From an uncultured Actinomycetes bacterium (lineage in GTDB: Bacteria > Actinomycetota > Acidimicrobiia > Acidimicrobiales > Microtrichaceae): a stretch of DNA of 7,304 bases. This document shows positions 1-6,132 of the stretch, one piece after another. The stretch spans positions 1 through 7,304 of the forward strand of contig CAJANQ010000249.1 of the NCBI GenBank assembly GCA_903941145.1, written 5' to 3'. Position 1 is the stretch's first letter, and every line of letters starts with the position of its first letter. The notes beneath the pieces were generated by a model. It saw only the letters and a program-made list of their open reading frames with translations. It searched no databases and was not told the DNA's origin. Made by a program: the position numbers and the translations under genes.

Positions 1-286
1 CACCGCCGGCACCATCGTCGCCGCCGCCGAGCAGCTGACCGAGCGTGGCGCCACCTCCGTGTACTGCGCCGCGACCCACGGCGTGTTCTCCGGCCCGGCC
101 ATCGACCGTCTGAAGAACTCGGTGCTCGAGAAGATCGTGATCACCAACACGCTCCCGCTCCCTCCCGAGAAGCAGCTCGACAAGATTGAGGTCCTCTCGG
201 TGGCCGGGATCCTCGCCGAGGCCATCGGCGCCGTGTTCGAGGACACCTCCGTGTCCGAGATCTTCCACGGCATGCACCTGTCCTGA
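1..286 (+). CDS. prs: Ribose-phosphate pyrophosphokinase, C-terminal part (5' end outside window)
   Basis: Makes PRPP from ribose 5-phosphate and ATP in the cytoplasm, feeding purine, pyrimidine, histidine, tryptophan and NAD synthesis. Ninety-four residues are visible, about 30% of a typical 310-330 residue enzyme. The first visible residues, TAGTI, are the end of the PRPP/ribose-phosphate binding loop (family pattern DDxxDTAGT), and base 1 fits the last base of the preceding Asp codon. Then come ATHGVFSGPA, the ITNTLPLP segment and the C-terminal SVAGILAEAI helix, all family hallmarks in the expected order. The frame is open to the window edge, so the gene starts upstream; the internal ATG at 59 is not a start. 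The stop TGA is at 284-286. In relatives glmU usually precedes prs and rplY follows it, as here. No frameshift or odd composition is seen. Confidence 0.96.
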   Translation, partial: TAGTIVAAAEQLTERGATSVYCAATHGVFSGPAIDRLKNSVLEKIVITNTLPLPPEKQLDKIEVLSVAGILAEAIGAVFEDTSVSEIFHGMHLS

Positions 287-301
287 CCCGGCGGGCCTGG
301 C

Positions 302-322
302 GCGCCAGCGCTGCGTTGGCGC
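302..322 (+). terminator. Strong GC hairpin 16 bp after prs; possible terminator or attenuator without a U tract
   Basis: Bases 302-310 pair with 314-322 over nine base pairs (one G-U pair, 308/316) around a CTG triloop at 311-313. It begins 16 bp after the prs stop. No T run follows, so it is not a classical intrinsic terminator, but U-tract-free hairpins are often proposed as terminators or 3'-end stabilisers in high-GC actinobacteria. A weaker 4-bp stem (323-326 with 331-334) follows at once. Structure is seen; function is inferred. Confidence 0.4.
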
Positions 323-346
323 CGCCCGGAGGCGTCCCCCTATCCT
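316..346 (+). promoter_or_regulatory. Weak promoter candidate for rplY-pth
   Basis: TATCCT at 341-346 fits the actinobacterial -10 pattern TANNNT and lies in the prs-rplY gap. The only -35-like match is TTGGCG at 316-321, with a long 19-bp spacer and overlapping the right arm of the hairpin at 302-322. Transcription would begin near 353-355 and give a leader of about 70 nt. This rests on hexamer matching only; rplY may instead be read through from prs. Confidence 0.28.
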
Positions 347-360
347 TGCCCCTCGGTCCG

Positions 361-406
361 GCGCGCCCGTGTGCGCATGACCCCGAACGCAACGGCCGTG
401 CGGCCG
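361..406 (+). promoter_or_regulatory. Structured 5' leader of rplY with two small stem-loops
   Basis: Two hairpins precede the rplY ribosome binding site. The first pairs 361-366 with 371-376 (six pairs, one G-U) around loop CCGT. The second pairs 393-397 with 402-406 (five G-C pairs) around loop GTGC and ends eight bases before the AGGAG. Autogenous control of rplY by L25 has been reported in E. coli, so a structured leader is plausible for regulation. Short GC stems are also common by chance at this base composition, and no 5S rRNA loop E mimic was recognised. Confidence 0.25.
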
Positions 407-414
407 CATCCACC

Positions 415-419
415 AGGAG
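415..419 (+). promoter_or_regulatory. Ribosome binding site AGGAG that fixes the rplY start
   Basis: AGGAG lies five bases before the ATG at 425. It selects that ATG over the in-frame GTG at 371 and ATG at 377, which would add 18 or 16 residues unlike the family. It is the only convincing Shine-Dalgarno sequence directly before a start in this window. Confidence 0.85.
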
Positions 420-424
420 TTCTC

Positions 425-1039
425 ATGTCCGAGGTCACCCTCACCGCTGAAGCAGGCCGCGAGACCGGTTCTGGTCCGTCGCGCCGTCTGCGTGAAGAGG
501 ACCGCGTCCCGGCCGTCGTCTACGGCGGTGGCCAGCCCGCCACCACCATCACGATCGACCGCGCCGACCTGCGTCGCGCCATGACCACCGAGGCCGGCCG
601 CAACGCCATCGTGAGCCTCCAGATCACGGGCGGCGAGACCTGCACCGCCCTGGTCCGCGAGATCCAGCGACACCCCGTCCGCCGCACCGTCCTCCACGTC
701 GACTTCCTCAAGGTCGACATGTCCAAGCCGGTCGACATCGAGGTGCCGATCGTCCTCACGGGCGAGGCCAAGGCCGTCACCACCAACGGCGGCATCACCG
801 AGCAGCGCATCAACACCGTGCGCCTGCGCGTGAGCCCGTCGGCCATCCCGGTCGCCGTCGAGGTCGACATCTCCGACATGGCGCTGGACCGCTCCATCCT
901 GGTGCAGGACCTGGTGCTGCCCGAGGGCGCCATCACGCTCTCCAAGCCCCGCCAGGCCGTCGTCACCGCCGAGCTCACCCGTGCCGCCCTCACCGCGGCC
1001 CGCGGTGGTGGCGACGACGAGGCCGCCGCCGAGGGCTGA
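425..1039 (+). CDS. rplY: 50S ribosomal protein bL25, long CTC/TL5 form
   Basis: Binds 5S rRNA in the central protuberance of the large ribosomal subunit; the long form is called CTC or TL5 and is linked to general stress in Bacillus. The 204-residue product has two domains: an N-terminal L25 beta-barrel (about 1-92) with SRRLREEDRVPAVVYG near 19-34 and REIQRHPVRRTVLHVDF near 78-94, and a C-terminal TL5 domain (about 97-185) with VPIVLTGEAKAV and ILVQDLVLPEG. It ends in a Gly/Asp/Glu/Ala-rich acidic tail (about 194-204), common in actinobacterial CTC proteins. The start at 425 follows AGGAG and begins at the family N-terminus. The position often held by Gly before VPAVVYG is Asp-Arg here, probably harmless. 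pth follows after 23 bp, so both are likely on one transcript. Confidence 0.96.
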   Translation: MSEVTLTAEAGRETGSGPSRRLREEDRVPAVVYGGGQPATTITIDRADLRRAMTTEAGRNAIVSLQITGGETCTALVREIQRHPVRRTVLHVDFLKVDMSKPVDIEVPIVLTGEAKAVTTNGGITEQRINTVRLRVSPSAIPVAVEVDISDMALDRSILVQDLVLPEGAITLSKPRQAVVTAELTRAALTAARGGGDDEAAAEG

Positions 1040-1062
1040 CCCCCTTCCAGACGGCGTCGTCG

Positions 1063-1647
1063 ATGTCGTCCGACACCGTCCTGGTCATCGGACTGGGCAA
1101 CCCCGGCGAGCGCTACACCGGCACGCGCCACAACGTCGGCACCGACACCGTCGAGCTCCTGGCGTCGCGCTTCGGCGCCCGTCTCCGCCCCGACACCAAG
1201 ACCTCGGCGCGGGTCGACGAGGTCCGCATCGGCGGCCACCGCGTCGCACTGGCCGTGCCGACCACCTGGATGAACGAGTCAGGGCAGGCCGCGGCCGCGC
1301 TGGTGCGCCGCTACCACCTCGAGGACTGGTCGAAGCTGGTCGTCGTCCATGACGAGCTCGACCTCCCGCCCGGCAGGGTGAAGCTGAAGTCGGGCGGCGG
1401 ACTCGCCGGCCACAACGGCCTGCGGTCGCTGACCCAGCACCTGAAGACCCAGGACTACCTGCGCGTCCGGATCGGCGTGGGCCGACCGCCGGGCGGGCCG
1501 GACAAGGGCGCCGACTGGGTGCTGTCCAAGGTCCCCAAGGCGGCCCGGGTCGACCTGGACATCGGCGTGGTCACCGCCGCGGACGCCGTCGAGAAGATCG
1601 TCACCGACGGCATCGACGCCGCGATGCTCCAGTTCCACACCGACTGA
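1063..1647 (+). CDS. pth: Peptidyl-tRNA hydrolase
   Basis: Hydrolyses the ester bond of peptidyl-tRNAs that fall off the ribosome, recycling tRNA; usually essential. The 194-residue length is typical. The N-terminus has the signature GLGNPG (10-15) with Asn13, then Tyr18, and THN-type TRHNVG with the catalytic His23. Further active-site residues are in place: Asn71 in TTWMNESG, Asp97 in VHDELDLPPG, and Asn118 in GHNGLRS. These correspond to E. coli Asn10, Tyr15, His20, Asn68, Asp93 and Asn114. The ATG at 1063 is the only sensible start, as no in-frame start codon lies between the rplY stop and it, but no Shine-Dalgarno sequence precedes it. With a 23-bp gap to rplY, translation is probably helped by coupling to rplY. 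The next gene is convergent. Confidence 0.97.
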   Translation: MSSDTVLVIGLGNPGERYTGTRHNVGTDTVELLASRFGARLRPDTKTSARVDEVRIGGHRVALAVPTTWMNESGQAAAALVRRYHLEDWSKLVVVHDELDLPPGRVKLKSGGGLAGHNGLRSLTQHLKTQDYLRVRIGVGRPPGGPDKGADWVLSKVPKAARVDLDIGVVTAADAVEKIVTDGIDAAMLQFHTD

Positions 1648-1737
1648 CCCCGCCCCACCTCTTCCGAAATCTGGCTCCTCGTGGCGACCAGCGCTCCGGT
1701 TCCGTCCTCTGTTCGTCGGAGTTCGGGGGCGGGCGGG
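1648..1737. other. Intergenic spacer between convergent pth and transporter gene
   Basis: Ninety bases separate the two stop codons. CCCGCCCC at 1649-1656, directly after the pth stop, is fully complementary to GGGGCGGG at 1726-1733, just before the transporter stop on the other strand. This 8-bp G-C bracket could pair at the base of a 69-nt loop. A smaller possible stem is CTCCG with CGGAG inside the spacer (about 1695-1720). There is no U-rich intrinsic terminator and no convincing small gene. Confidence 0.4.
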
Positions 1738-2598
1738 TCAGCCGAGGGCGATGCCAGCCACGGCCACCACTGCCAGGGCCAGGCCCGCCAGCTGGTGCGG
1801 GGCCATGCGCTCCTTGAGGACCGTGCGGGCCAGCACCAGGGTCGACGCCGGGTACAAGGCGCCGATCACGCCGACCAGCGTCAGCAGGCCGACCCGTGAT
1901 GCCAGCAGGAACAGCACGTTGGCGGTGACGTCGAGGAGGCCTGCGACGACTGCCAGCTGCACGCCGACCTTTTCGTGCCCCTTCGGCCGGGACCTGAGCA
2001 TCATCAGGCCGACGACCGCGGCCGCTGACAGACGGGCGGCCGCGACCGGCCACACGCCGCTGTCGTCGCCCACCCGGGAGATGCACACGAAGTAGAACCC
2101 GAACCCGAAGCCTGCGACGACCGAGGCGACCAAGATCATCCGGCCGGCCCTGAGGTCGGTCTCGACGGGCGGTTCCTCGGGGCCGCGGGGGTCGCCCGGC
2201 TCCCGGCTGACGAGCACGATCGCCAGCACGGCCAGCAGCGCCCCGCCAAGGGCCAGGGCCGACGGCCGTTCCCCGTCGATCAGGCCGACCACGAGCGGGA
2301 CGAGGGCCGACAGCACCGCCGTGACCGGTGCGACCACGCTCATCTGGCCGCGGCTCATCGCCCAGTAGAAGAGGACGAGCGCCATGCCGCCCGCCAGGCC
2401 CGCCGCCGAGCCCCAGGCCCAGTCACGGCCGACCGGGTTCCCACCCACGAGCACCGCGACCACCAGCAGTCCGGCCAGGCCCGACAGCTCGGCGATCATC
2501 GAGGTGAGCGTGGCCGCGATCCGCTTGGCCGACATGCCGCCGAGGAAGTCCGAGATCCCGAACACGCACGCGGAGAGGGCGGCGAGCAGGACGGCCAT
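1738..2598 (-). CDS. EamA/DMT-superfamily membrane transporter
   Basis: Predicted inner-membrane permease of the drug/metabolite transporter superfamily, whose members carry amino acids, sugars, nucleotide sugars or drugs; the substrate cannot be read here. The 286 residues hold about ten hydrophobic segments (near 2-21, 30-51, 60-80, 85-107, 112-131, 152-173, 180-200, 210-231, 235-258, 267-285) in two five-helix halves joined by a charged linker (132-150, rich in Glu, Pro, Asp). Family-like stretches are LFYWAMSRG and SVVAPVTA in the first half and GVIGALYPASTLVLA with ERMAPHQLAGL in the second. The ATG at 2598 is chosen because the first helix begins there; the frame stays open upstream on the minus strand but that stretch runs antisense into mfd and has no membrane or family character. 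No Shine-Dalgarno is visible. It is divergent from mfd and convergent with pth. Confidence 0.9.
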   Translation of the reverse strand: MAVLLAALSACVFGISDFLGGMSAKRIAATLTSMIAELSGLAGLLVVAVLVGGNPVGRDWAWGSAAGLAGGMALVLFYWAMSRGQMSVVAPVTAVLSALVPLVVGLIDGERPSALALGGALLAVLAIVLVSREPGDPRGPEEPPVETDLRAGRMILVASVVAGFGFGFYFVCISRVGDDSGVWPVAAARLSAAAVVGLMMLRSRPKGHEKVGVQLAVVAGLLDVTANVLFLLASRVGLLTLVGVIGALYPASTLVLARTVLKERMAPHQLAGLALAVVAVAGIALG

Positions 2599-2603
2599 GC
2601 GAC

Positions 2604-2609
2604 ACGTTC
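2604..2609 (-). promoter_or_regulatory. Very weak -10-like element before the transporter start
   Basis: On the minus strand GAACGT ends five bases before the ATG and is preceded by TGC, resembling an extended -10 (TGN) with the A at -11 and T at -7 conserved but the first T missing. If real, transcription would start about at the ATG. There is no Shine-Dalgarno to support a leadered transcript. This is pattern reading only. Confidence 0.18.
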
Positions 2610-2643
2610 GCAGGTCGCTGACGGGCGGGTCGAACTCGTTCGG

Positions 2644-2649
2644 TAGCCT
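2644..2649 (+). promoter_or_regulatory. -10-like TAGCCT upstream of mfd
   Basis: TAGCCT fits the TANNNT actinobacterial -10 pattern and ends nine bases before the mfd ATG at 2659, in the 60-bp divergent gap. No Shine-Dalgarno sequence lies in front of mfd, so the mRNA would be leaderless or have a leader of only a few bases. No good -35 box is seen at the usual spacing. The hexamer shares TAGCNT with the one before the lipoprotein gene. Confidence 0.45.
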
Positions 2650-2658
2650 GCGCCCCTC

Positions 2659-5600
2659 ATGGACGGGACCACGAACGACGCGCCGCTGGCCGGGCTGCTG
2701 CCGCGTCTGGCCGCCGACCCGGCGCTGGTCGCCGTCGCCGGAGCCCGCGACGCCCGGCTGGCCGTGCCCGCTGCAGCCCGCCCGGCCGTGCTCGCCGGCC
2801 TGTCGCACTCGGCCGGTCGAAGCCCGCTGGTCGTTGCGGTCCCGACCGTCGAGGAGGCCGAGCGCACGGTCGCCGACCTTCAGCAGTTCCTCCCCGCCGA
2901 CGCCGTCGCCTACTTCCCGGCCTGGGAGACCCTGCCGTTCGAGCGCGTCAGCCCGTCCACCGAGACGATGGGCCTGCGACTCTCGGCCATGTGGCGCCTC
3001 CGCACCGGCGACCCGACGTTGCGCATCGTCGTGGCCACCGCCCGCGCCCTGGTCCAGCGGCTCGGCCCGCACGTCGAGGACACCGAGCCCGTCGTCGTGC
3101 GTCCGGGCGACCAGGTCGACTCGCAGGACCTGGTTCGCCGTCTGGTCGAGGCCGGCTACCGGCGCGAGTACCAGGTCGAGCACCGCGGCGAGGTCGCCGT
3201 GCGCGGCTCAATCGTGGACGTGTTCCCGTCGACCGCCGAGGTCCCGGTCCGCATCGACCTGTGGGGCGACGAGGTCGACCGACTCTGTGAGTTCTCGGTG
3301 TCGGACCAGCGCGCCGGCGTCGACGTCCCTGAGCTGATCGTGCTGCCGGCCCGTGAGCTCCTGCCGACGCCCGAGGTCCAGGCCCGTGCCGAGGAGCTCT
3401 TGGGGGCCGAGCCGTGGGGCCGGGAGCAGTGGCAGCGTCTGGCCGACGGCGAGACGTTCGAGGGGATGGAGTCGTGGCTGGCCTGGCTCTCGCCCGACGA
3501 GCACGTGCTGTTCGACCTGGTCGGCGACGACGGCCTCATCCTGCTGGTCGAGCCCCGGCGCCTGCGCGACCGCGCCGCCGACATCGTCGCCGAGGAGGTC
3601 GACCTGGCCACGACGCTGGCCCGCACCTGGGAGGCCGACCAGGACGCGGCGCCGCGACTGCACGTGGACTTCGACCGGCTGCTCACGCACACGGGTGCGC
3701 CGGTGTGGTCGGTCCTCGCGGTGGCCGACTCGCCCGACACGCCCGCCGTCGCGGTCGAGGCGTGGGCCCCGCCGGGCGGCGACGGCGCACCGCTCGTGTC
3801 CCAGCTCCGGTCGGTACTCGCGTCGGGCGGGGTCGTGGCCGCGGGCACCGAGACCCAGTCCTCGGCCGAGCGGCTCGGCTCGCTCCTGTCGGGCCAGAGC
3901 CTCTTGCCGTCGGTCGTGCTCGAGGGCGGCGGCCGGACCGACCTGTCGGACGGGCTCACGGTCCTGGTCGCGCCGCTCTCGTCGGGCTGCGTGCTGCCGG
4001 GCGCCGGCGTGGGCCTGCTGTCCGAGGGCGACCTCACCGGTCGCCGCCGTGCCGGCCGGCCGGTGCGCCGCGCCCGCCGCGACGCACAGACCTTCTTCGA
4101 GGACCTGAAGGTCGGCGACCACGTCGTCCACCAGGTCCACGGCATCGCCCGGTTCGGCGGCATGGTCACGCAGACCATGGGCGGCATCGAGCGGGACTAC
4201 CTGCTGCTCGAGTACCGCGGCGGCGACCGCCTCTACGTCCCCTCGGACCAGATCGACTCGGTGCGGCTCTACTCGGGCGGCGAGAGCCCGCGTCTTTCGA
4301 AGTTCGGCGGCGCCGACTTCGCCCGGACCAAGGCCGCCGTCCGGTCCGAGGTCGCCAAGATCGCCCAAGAGCTCGTCGTCCTCTACCAGAAGCGTCTGCA
4401 CACCCAGGGGCACGCCTTCCCCGAGGACACCCCGTGGCAGGCCGAGTTCGAGGCGGCGTTCCCGTTCCGCGAGACACCCGACCAGCTCTCCGCGGTCGAG
4501 GCCATCAAGTTCGACATGGAGCAGCCCGTCCCGATGGACCGGCTGGTGTGCGGCGACGTGGGCTTCGGCAAGACCGAGGTCGCCATGCGTGCCGCCATGA
4601 AGGCCGTCCAGGACGGCACGCAGGTGGCGGTGCTGGTGCCCACCACGCTCCTGGCGCAGCAGCATCTGCAGACCTTCACCGAGCGGTTCGACGGGTTCCC
4701 CGTCAAGGTCGCGATGCTGTCGCGCTTCCTGACCGCCGCCGAGGCACGTGCTGTGTCCGAAGGGGTGGCGTCGGGTGAGGTCGACATCATCGTCGGCACC
4801 CACCGTCTGCTGTCGGGCGACGTGAAGTTCAAGAACCTGGGCCTGCTGGTGGTGGACGAGGAACAGCGCTTCGGCGTCGGCCACAAGGAGGCCATGAAGC
4901 AGCTCAAGTCCGAGGTCGACGTCCTCACGCTCACCGCCACGCCGATCCCCCGGACGCTCGAGATGAGCCTCAACGGGATCCGGGACACCTCGCTGCTGCT
5001 CACCCCGCCGGCCGCCCGCCAGCCGATCCTCACCTACGTCGGCGAGTACGACGACCGGGCCGTCGCCGAGGCGATCCGCCGTGAGCTGCTCCGTGAGGGG
5101 CAGGTGTTCTACGTCCACAACCGGGTCAAGGACATCGAGGAGCACGCGGCACGGCTCAACGAGCTGGTGCCGGAGGCGCGCATCGCGGTGGCCCACGGCC
5201 AGATGGACGAGGCCCAGCTCGAGCGCGTCGTCGTCGACTTCTGGGAGGGCCGTCACGACGTGCTGGTGTGCACGACGATCATCGAGTCGGGCATCGACAT
5301 GCCGATGGTGAACACGCTCGTCGTGGAGCGCGCCGACCTGCTGGGCCTGGGGCAGATGCACCAGCTGCGCGGCCGCGTCGGGCGGGCCGGCCAGCGGGCG
5401 TATGCCTACTTGTTCCACCCTCGGGACCAGGTCCTGACCGAGGAGGCGTACGAGCGCCTCCGCACCATCGGCGAGACCACCGAGCTGGGCTCCGGCTACC
5501 GCATCGCCATGAAGGACCTGGAGATCCGCGGCGCCGGCAACCTGCTCGGCACCGGCCAGTCGGGCCACGTGGCCTCGGTCGGGTACGACCTCTACTGCCA

Positions 5601-6114
5601 GATGGTCAACGAGGCCATCAACGAGCTGAACGGCGTGGAGCCCGAGGAGGAGCAGGAGATCACGCTCGAGCTGCCGCTCGACGCACACCTGCCCAACGAC
5701 TACGTCGAGCGCGTCGACGTGCGGCTCGAGGCGTACCGGCGGCTCGCCGCGGTCGAGTCCCAGGAGGACGTTGCCGACATCGAGTCCGAGTGGCTCGACC
5801 GGTTCGGCCCGCTGCCGGCTCCCGCCGCGGCGCTGCTCGAGGTGGCCCGCCTGCGCGCCGAGTGCGTGCGGACGGGCATCACGGCGATCAACGTGACCAA
5901 GCGCCCGGGGCTGTCCGGGGGCGGTCTGGTGGCCAACGTCGGGCCGGTGCAGCTCGCGGCCTCCAAGCAGACTCGGCTCGAACGGCTCTGGCCCGCCGCG
6001 GTCTACCGCCACGACGAGCAGCAGCTCCAGCTCCCGGTCGACGCCGGCGACGGCGTGGCGGCCTCCCTTGTGGACGCGCTCAGGCAGCTCGTGCCCCCGC
6101 CCGTCGCGACCTAG
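2659..6114 (+). CDS. mfd: Transcription-repair coupling factor Mfd
   Basis: ATP-driven DNA translocase that pushes on RNA polymerase stalled at lesions, removes it, and recruits UvrA to start nucleotide excision repair. The 1151 residues match the usual length (E. coli 1148). Order: UvrB-like N-terminal module (about 1-350) with FPAWETLPFERVSP near 86-100 and RGEVAVRGSIVDVFP near 176-190; a variable middle; the RNA polymerase interaction domain (about 475-545) with VGDHVVHQVHGIARFGG and YLLLEYRGGDRLYVP; then the RecG-like translocase. Motifs: Walker A GDVGFGKTE (632-640, Lys638), Walker B DEEQ (733-736), TATPIPRT (759-766), TTIIESGIDMP (872-882), QLRGRVGR (902-909), and the translocation motif region DLEIRGAGNLLG (953-964). 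The C-terminal TRCF domain (about 995-1100) has LPLDAHLPNDYV. The N-terminal module lacks a Walker A, as is normal. The ATG at 2659 fits the family start. Stop TAG overlaps the next promoter element. Confidence 0.98.
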   Translation: MDGTTNDAPLAGLLPRLAADPALVAVAGARDARLAVPAAARPAVLAGLSHSAGRSPLVVAVPTVEEAERTVADLQQFLPADAVAYFPAWETLPFERVSPSTETMGLRLSAMWRLRTGDPTLRIVVATARALVQRLGPHVEDTEPVVVRPGDQVDSQDLVRRLVEAGYRREYQVEHRGEVAVRGSIVDVFPSTAEVPVRIDLWGDEVDRLCEFSVSDQRAGVDVPELIVLPARELLPTPEVQARAEELLGAEPWGREQWQRLADGETFEGMESWLAWLSPDEHVLFDLVGDDGLILLVEPRRLRDRAADIVAEEVDLATTLARTWEADQDAAPRLHVDFDRLLTHTGAPVWSVLAVADSPDTPAVAVEAWAPPGGDGAPLVSQLRSVLASGGVVAAGTETQSSAERLGSLLSGQSLLPSVVLEGGGRTDLSDGLTVLVAPLSSGCVLPGAGVGLLSEGDLTGRRRAGRPVRRARRDAQTFFEDLKVGDHVVHQVHGIARFGGMVTQTMGGIERDYLLLEYRGGDRLYVPSDQIDSVRLYSGGESPRLSKFGGADFARTKAAVRSEVAKIAQELVVLYQKRLHTQGHAFPEDTPWQAEFEAAFPFRETPDQLSAVEAIKFDMEQPVPMDRLVCGDVGFGKTEVAMRAAMKAVQDGTQVAVLVPTTLLAQQHLQTFTERFDGFPVKVAMLSRFLTAAEARAVSEGVASGEVDIIVGTHRLLSGDVKFKNLGLLVVDEEQRFGVGHKEAMKQLKSEVDVLTLTATPIPRTLEMSLNGIRDTSLLLTPPAARQPILTYVGEYDDRAVAEAIRRELLREGQVFYVHNRVKDIEEHAARLNELVPEARIAVAHGQMDEAQLERVVVDFWEGRHDVLVCTTIIESGIDMPMVNTLVVERADLLGLGQMHQLRGRVGRAGQRAYAYLFHPRDQVLTEEAYERLRTIGETTELGSGYRIAMKDLEIRGAGNLLGTGQSGHVASVGYDLYCQMVNEAINELNGVEPEEEQEITLELPLDAHLPNDYVERVDVRLEAYRRLAAVESQEDVADIESEWLDRFGPLPAPAAALLEVARLRAECVRTGITAINVTKRPGLSGGGLVANVGPVQLAASKQTRLERLWPAAVYRHDEQQLQLPVDAGDGVAASLVDALRQLVPPPVAT

Positions 6115-6132
6115 CATCGCCGCATGCGACGG
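6101..6132. repeat. 7-bp perfect inverted repeat around the lipoprotein promoter and start
   Basis: CCGTCGC (6101-6107) is the exact reverse complement of GCGACGG (6126-6132), with an 18-nt spacer holding the mfd stop, TAGCAT and the first two bases of the ATG. It could be an operator or an RNA stem in mfd read-through transcripts. GC-rich dyads of this size also arise by chance. Confidence 0.3.
6112..6117 (+). promoter_or_regulatory. -10-like TAGCAT placed for a leaderless lipoprotein mRNA
   Basis: TAGCAT matches TANNNT and ends exactly six bases before the ATG at 6124, so the A of the start codon would be +1. This is the standard geometry for leaderless transcripts in actinobacteria, which often lack a -35 box; none is seen at 6089-6094. 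There is no Shine-Dalgarno sequence before this ATG. The first three bases of the hexamer are the TAG stop codon of mfd. Confidence 0.55.

Noticed and set aside
59..286. A separate small gene starting at 59
   Set aside because: The frame is open to base 2 and the upstream residues continue the prs PRPP-loop motif.
371..424. Earlier in-frame starts for rplY (GTG 371, ATG 377)
   Set aside because: The extra residues do not match the family and the AGGAG at 415-419 is placed for the ATG at 425.
520..1239. A 239-codon minus-strand open frame opposite rplY and pth
   Set aside because: Ser/Arg/Thr-rich shadow translation that spans two real genes and their gap.
1681..2095. Small + strand open frames opposite the transporter
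   Set aside because: Shadow frames with no ribosome binding site or recognisable domain; the minus-strand membrane protein explains the sequence.
2599..3183. Upstream extension of the transporter frame on the minus strand, giving 481 residues
   Set aside because: The extra 195 residues are hydrophilic, lie antisense to the start of mfd and show no family similarity; the first membrane helix begins right after the ATG at 2598.
3208..6117. A 969-codon open frame on the minus strand opposite nearly all of mfd
   Set aside because: Long antisense open frames are expected opposite GC-rich genes with G/C at codon position three. The translation is low-complexity (Arg, Gly, Val, Asp, His, Leu), has no recognisable domain, and mfd on the + strand is unmistakable.
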